Assembly (NCBI GenBank): GCA_027028225.1
Contig: JALVJP010000074.1
Location: 1 to 8,647, forward strand
From: Candidatus Parcubacteria bacterium
GTDB taxonomy: Bacteria > Patescibacteriota > Minisyncoccia > Phycocordibacterales > UBA1006
Direction: 5' to 3'
Length of the DNA stretch: 8,647 nucleotides
This document shows positions 5,869 to 8,647 of this stretch, in pieces. The notes below the pieces were generated by a model. It was given only the letters and a program-made list of their open reading frames with translations. It made no database searches and had not been told where the DNA came from. A program made the translations under genes and the position numbers. Position 1 is the first letter of the stretch. Every line of letters starts with the position of its first letter.

Positions 5869-7455
5869 ATGATGAAAGAAGGAAATTTTAACAAAGCAAA
5901 TATAAAAGGAGAGAATGAAATAAAGATAAAAGCAGCTGTTGATAAGGTAATGAATGAATATGTAAATGGAAAAAATGAGCGTGCGGAAGGCGACATAAAT
6001 AGAATTCTTGATAGAGTTAGGAATATTGATGGAGAATTAGGAGAGATTGGAGGTATTATTGAAGAGCATGATGGGGATGTGAGTTTCATGGGGAAGCTCA
6101 GAAAAGGCGTAAGAGGAAAATTTAGGACAATTGTTGCTTCACTTGTATTTATTCTTAATACCATTGGAGCGAAGGCAGCAGGAAATGAAAAGGTGGAAAG
6201 TAATCTTAAACCGGGTATGGAGAAAGAAATTTTTACTGATGCAGATGAAAAGGTTAGCTCTGAAGCGAAAGTTCTCACAAAGGAGGATTTTATTGGAAGT
6301 GATAAAGATAAGAAAGGTGAAAAAACACATGAGGGTATGGAAAAGACGAATACTCTCGATATTACGGAAAGTTTCCCTGATGGGGTTGGTCGTCTCAACA
6401 AAGAACAGGGAGAAAGATTGAAAGAAACTATTAATGAATTTTTAAACAGTCTTAGTGAGGAGCAACTTCATAGAATTTTTAGCGGGGAAGAAGAAATTGT
6501 TATTAGACCTCAAACAAGTGATAAACCGGTTCGCTTGATTGAAGACCCTCTTTTTAAAGATGGTGTTCGCAATAACGAACAGCTTGCAGAGGTTCGTGGA
6601 GAGGATGCAGCTTACTATACCGCAAAGGCAATTGAAAAATTTGCAAAAGATATTGGATATGAAGGTGAGCTTCATCTAAATATGGATATTGTTATTCCTC
6701 ATATTTCAGGAAAAGAGATTGGAGTTGGTGAGGATAACAAGCGAAAAGTTACTATTGAAATCGAATCATCTATCAGGAAGGATAATGTTATAGAAAAGTT
6801 TAAGAATAACCTCGACTTCATTATCGTAGATAGGACAGGATCGACCGACGAAGATAGACTTACTATCGATAAACAAATTGAAGAAGTAAAGAAAGTGAAT
6901 CCGGATGTCAAGGTATTTGATTTGAAATATGAGGAGAGAGAATTTGAAGGGAGAGTTGCACAATACGAGAAGCCTGCTGAGAGTCTTGAGCAAGCACTTG
7001 ATTATCTCAAAAAGATGAAGGAGGATGGAAAGAAGCTTAAGGGGATGGGTCTTATCGTAGGAGTTGATGAAACATCTACTGATAATTTTAATGATAGGTA
7101 TTATCCAAAAGGAGGTATCAAAAAGGTTCAAGAAAATCGCTTTAATAAAATTAAGAAAGGGTATGATTCTATTAATGAGAAAGTAATTGCTGTTGTTCCA
7201 AAGATGAAAGGTTCTGAATCGGTTTCAGTGGTTAATTTTAATAAACATTACGATTTATATGTTGTAGGAGAAGGAAGTAAGGGTAAGATTTTCACAGATG
7301 CTCGTGAGGGTAGTACAGAAGCTGGATTAGCATTGAAAGCAGCGAAACTCGATGAGGGAAGGAGTATTTCTTATGAGTTGAAGAATAATGGAGATGTTGT
7401 TATTAAACATGTTAATCTTAATAATCTCATAGATAGATACGAAGTAAGTAAGTAG
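5869..7455 (+). CDS. Membrane-anchored or secreted protein of unknown function with OmpA-like and VWA-like segments
   Basis: I do not recognise this 528-residue protein as a named family. Residues 1-84 are charged and cytoplasmic-looking. A hydrophobic stretch at ~86-100 (TIVASLVFILNTIG) is followed by AKAAG, which could be a membrane anchor or a signal peptide with a long n-region; the rest would then be outside. Residues ~110-170 are a hydrophilic linker. Around 231-300, NNEQLAEVRGEDAAYYTAKA followed by a strand ending KRKVTIEIE resembles OmpA-like peptidoglycan-binding domains (weak). Around 314-400, DFIIVDRTGST resembles a VWA strand with MIDAS (DxTxS variant), then SLEQALDYLKK and GLIVGVDETSTDN fit later VWA elements (moderate). 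Start: two ATGs in tandem at 5869 and 5872, neither with a Shine-Dalgarno sequence. It has its own strong promoter and terminator. The gene is coding with high confidence; the domain calls are tentative. Confidence 0.8.
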   Translation: MMKEGNFNKANIKGENEIKIKAAVDKVMNEYVNGKNERAEGDINRILDRVRNIDGELGEIGGIIEEHDGDVSFMGKLRKGVRGKFRTIVASLVFILNTIGAKAAGNEKVESNLKPGMEKEIFTDADEKVSSEAKVLTKEDFIGSDKDKKGEKTHEGMEKTNTLDITESFPDGVGRLNKEQGERLKETINEFLNSLSEEQLHRIFSGEEEIVIRPQTSDKPVRLIEDPLFKDGVRNNEQLAEVRGEDAAYYTAKAIEKFAKDIGYEGELHLNMDIVIPHISGKEIGVGEDNKRKVTIEIESSIRKDNVIEKFKNNLDFIIVDRTGSTDEDRLTIDKQIEEVKKVNPDVKVFDLKYEEREFEGRVAQYEKPAESLEQALDYLKKMKEDGKKLKGMGLIVGVDETSTDNFNDRYYPKGGIKKVQENRFNKIKKGYDSINEKVIAVVPKMKGSESVSVVNFNKHYDLYVVGEGSKGKIFTDAREGSTEAGLALKAAKLDEGRSISYELKNNGDVVIKHVNLNNLIDRYEVSK

Positions 7456-7459
7456 AAAT

Positions 7460-7485
7460 AAAACGCATGATTAATGCGTTTTTTT
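7460..7485. terminator. Intrinsic terminator, probably bidirectional
   Basis: A 9-bp stem AAAACGCAT (7460-7468) / ATGCGTTTT (7474-7482) with loop GATTA and a T-run to 7485, 4 bp after the stop of the 528-residue gene. On the minus strand the same stem ends in TTTT followed by ATTTCT, so it can also end the convergent carboxypeptidase transcript. Confidence 0.85.
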
Positions 7486-7498
7486 AAAGTCCTCTGTT

Positions 7499-8470
7499 TT
7501 ACCTTGGCAAGTAACTCACATATTTTTTAAGATAGTCGAGTATCTTTCTCGTGTCACTCTCACGTGTATCTGATTGGAGGATAATTATCGCGATATCTCG
7601 CTCCTTATCGTTTGCGAGCTTAACATGGTAGTAGCCAATACTTGTATGTTTTGCTACATCAGTGTATCCAGTCTTTCCCCCAAAAAATCCATTAAGGTTG
7701 TGAGATCTATTTATATTTACCCATTGGTAGTTATTGATACTTGCTTTTTTAAGAGAAGAGATTCGTATAAGTTGTGGATAGCGTTTCCAAGTTTCTCTCA
7801 TCATCGTGAATAGTTCTCGTGCTGTTGAGGTATTGTATTGAGAGAGACCTGTCGGATCATCGAAGTGTGTTTTTTCGAGCTTATACTCCTTTGCGAGAGC
7901 ATTCATCCTATTTACAAACCAGAGACGATTTCTCTGCCGCGCTATAAGTTCTGCTGCATCATTTGATGATACGAGGAGGAGCGGGTAGAAGAGTTCTCTC
8001 ACTGTAAGTGTATCATTCTTCTTGAGGTGAGCCCTGTTACCAGGTACACGAAGCCCTTCACTATCTACTTTCACAAGTTCGTTTGGTTTGAGGTAGTTAA
8101 TTGCCGTAAGTGCGGTGAAATATTTTGTAATAGATGCGATTGGGTAGGGTGTCTGTGATTTTCGCTCGAAGATAATTTTTCCACTTTGCAAATCACCTAT
8201 AAGAAAACTTCTTGATCTTATATCATTCAACTTTCCCATATTTTGGAGGATGTACTTCCCGTTAAAATCTTTTTGTCGATCACCAAAAAAAGGTTTTGCA
8301 ACAAGATTATCTCTCTTCACTACATTTACAACATCTTCTTGTGTAAAAAGAGGAGTTCCTTGGAGACCAGATGTGATAGAGAATAGAGAAAACGCTCCTA
8401 TAAAAAGGGAGAAGGTGAGTGCAAATTCTGCAAAATGTCGTGTGCGTTTTTCTCTTTGGTAGTATTTCAT
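7499..8470 (-). CDS. D-alanyl-D-alanine carboxypeptidase, peptidase S11 family (DacA/PBP5-like)
   Basis: Serine penicillin-binding-type enzyme that trims the terminal D-Ala of peptidoglycan pentapeptides outside the cytoplasmic membrane. All three active-site motifs are present: SxxK as SITK (113-116), SxN as SSN (168-170) and KTG as GGKTGYT (264-270). FDDPTGLS (203-210) is also typical of the family. Residues ~13-36 (FAEFALTFSLFIGAFSLFS) are a signal anchor or signal peptide after a basic N-terminus. After the catalytic domain only ~50 residues remain, so the C-terminal beta domain and amphipathic membrane anchor of PBP5 are absent, consistent with N-terminal anchoring. It lies 42 bp after the RNase R-like gene on the same strand, so co-transcription is possible, although an extended -10 lies in the gap. 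AAGGAAG sits only 1 nt before the ATG, too close for a normal ribosome-binding site. Confidence 0.95.
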   Translation of the reverse strand: MKYYQREKRTRHFAEFALTFSLFIGAFSLFSITSGLQGTPLFTQEDVVNVVKRDNLVAKPFFGDRQKDFNGKYILQNMGKLNDIRSRSFLIGDLQSGKIIFERKSQTPYPIASITKYFTALTAINYLKPNELVKVDSEGLRVPGNRAHLKKNDTLTVRELFYPLLLVSSNDAAELIARQRNRLWFVNRMNALAKEYKLEKTHFDDPTGLSQYNTSTARELFTMMRETWKRYPQLIRISSLKKASINNYQWVNINRSHNLNGFFGGKTGYTDVAKHTSIGYYHVKLANDKERDIAIIILQSDTRESDTRKILDYLKKYVSYLPR

Positions 8471-8487
8471 ACTTCCTTGTTGTTTTT

Positions 8488-8496
8488 AATGTAACA
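8488..8496 (-). promoter_or_regulatory. Candidate extended -10 upstream of the carboxypeptidase gene
   Basis: On the minus strand TGT-TACATT ends 17 nt before the ATG and predicts a leader of ~10 nt. No clear -35 is seen. It has the same TGTTA core as the elements before gdhA and parB. Confidence 0.35.
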
Positions 8497-8512
8497 CTTT
8501 TATAGGATATTG

Positions 8513-8647
8513 CTAGTTTCCTTTTTTTATTTCTTTATCTACGAGAATGTAATCAATGAGCTGTTTCTGTAAATCAATATGTTTAATTTTCATTTTGATT
8601 CTATCTCCAAGTTTGAAAATATGTTTCGTTCGTTTCCCTCGTATTGT
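8513..8647 (-). CDS. rnr: RNase R/RNase II-family 3'-5' exoribonuclease, C-terminal fragment (window edge)
   Basis: Forty-four codons and a TAG stop are visible; the rest lies beyond the right edge. The peptide GKRTKHIFKLGDRIKMKIKH followed by IDLQKQLIDYILVD matches the end of the S1 RNA-binding domain that closes RNase R proteins (typical pattern: GxRTxxxFxLGDxVxVxVxxVDLxxxxIDFxLV). RNase R degrades structured RNA processively from the 3' end. The short tail after the S1 domain (KEIKKGN) lacks the long basic extension of the E. coli enzyme. Family assignment rests on this short stretch alone, and another S1-ended RNB-family member cannot be excluded. Confidence 0.75.
   Translation of the reverse strand, partial: TIRGKRTKHIFKLGDRIKMKIKHIDLQKQLIDYILVDKEIKKGN

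Noticed and set aside
5820..6401. 193-residue minus-strand open frame within the 528-residue gene
   Set aside because: Its Ser/Phe/Leu/Pro-rich, hydrophobic-looking sequence is what the complement of a Glu/Lys/Gly-rich gene gives; the plus strand has the promoter, terminator and sensible domain structure.
8471..8512. Terminator between the RNase R-like gene and the carboxypeptidase gene
   Set aside because: No stem-loop with a T-run was found in the 42-bp gap, so read-through from the upstream gene remains possible.

Overview
The window looks like part of a Patescibacteria (CPR) chromosome, probably from the Parcubacteria/Paceibacteria side. This rests on family resemblance, not a database search: an A/G-rich, moderately low-GC coding style, a chromosomal ParB with a long disordered acidic tail, genes starting almost on top of their promoters, and a large ATPase whose C-terminus looks like the diversified domains known from CPR diversity-generating retroelements (DGRs).

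Layout. (a) 1-2290, + strand: a MoxR-like AAA+ ATPase, probably cut at its 5' end, whose last ~40 residues are a DGR variable region (VR, 2166-2268). (b) 2291-2753: a 463-bp gene-free stretch. It holds a hairpin just after the VR gene, a promoter-like element, an A/T-rich segment able to form RNA stems, the template repeat (TR, 2545-2647), and a strong bidirectional terminator. (c) 2754-4097, - strand: NADP-type glutamate dehydrogenase. (d) 4177-5799, + strand: ParB with a ~265-residue tail, divergent from gdhA across a 79-bp gap. (e) 5869-7455, + strand: a membrane-anchored or secreted protein of unknown function with OmpA-like and VWA-like segments, behind a near-consensus promoter and closed by a terminator. 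(f) 7499-8470, - strand: an S11-family D-alanyl-D-alanine carboxypeptidase. (g) 8513-8647, - strand: the C-terminal S1 end of an RNase R-type exoribonuclease, running off the window.

The main result is the VR/TR pair. The two 103-bp segments differ at 13 positions, and 11 of these are adenines in the TR; only 2 of the 81 non-adenine positions differ. The TR in the VR reading frame is rich in AAC/AAT/AAG codons, and the last copy sits at the extreme 3' end of a gene. This is the signature of adenine-specific mutagenic retrohoming. No reverse transcriptase or Avd-type accessory gene lies in the window, so the enzyme must be outside it, act in trans, or have been lost. The diversified protein carries a predicted ATPase and not an obvious surface-display stalk.

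The remaining genes are housekeeping types (nitrogen assimilation, segregation, cell wall, RNA turnover) and show no evident link to the DGR. The exception is a weak one: MoxR-like ATPases often work with VWA-domain proteins, and the 528-residue protein may carry a VWA-like fold.
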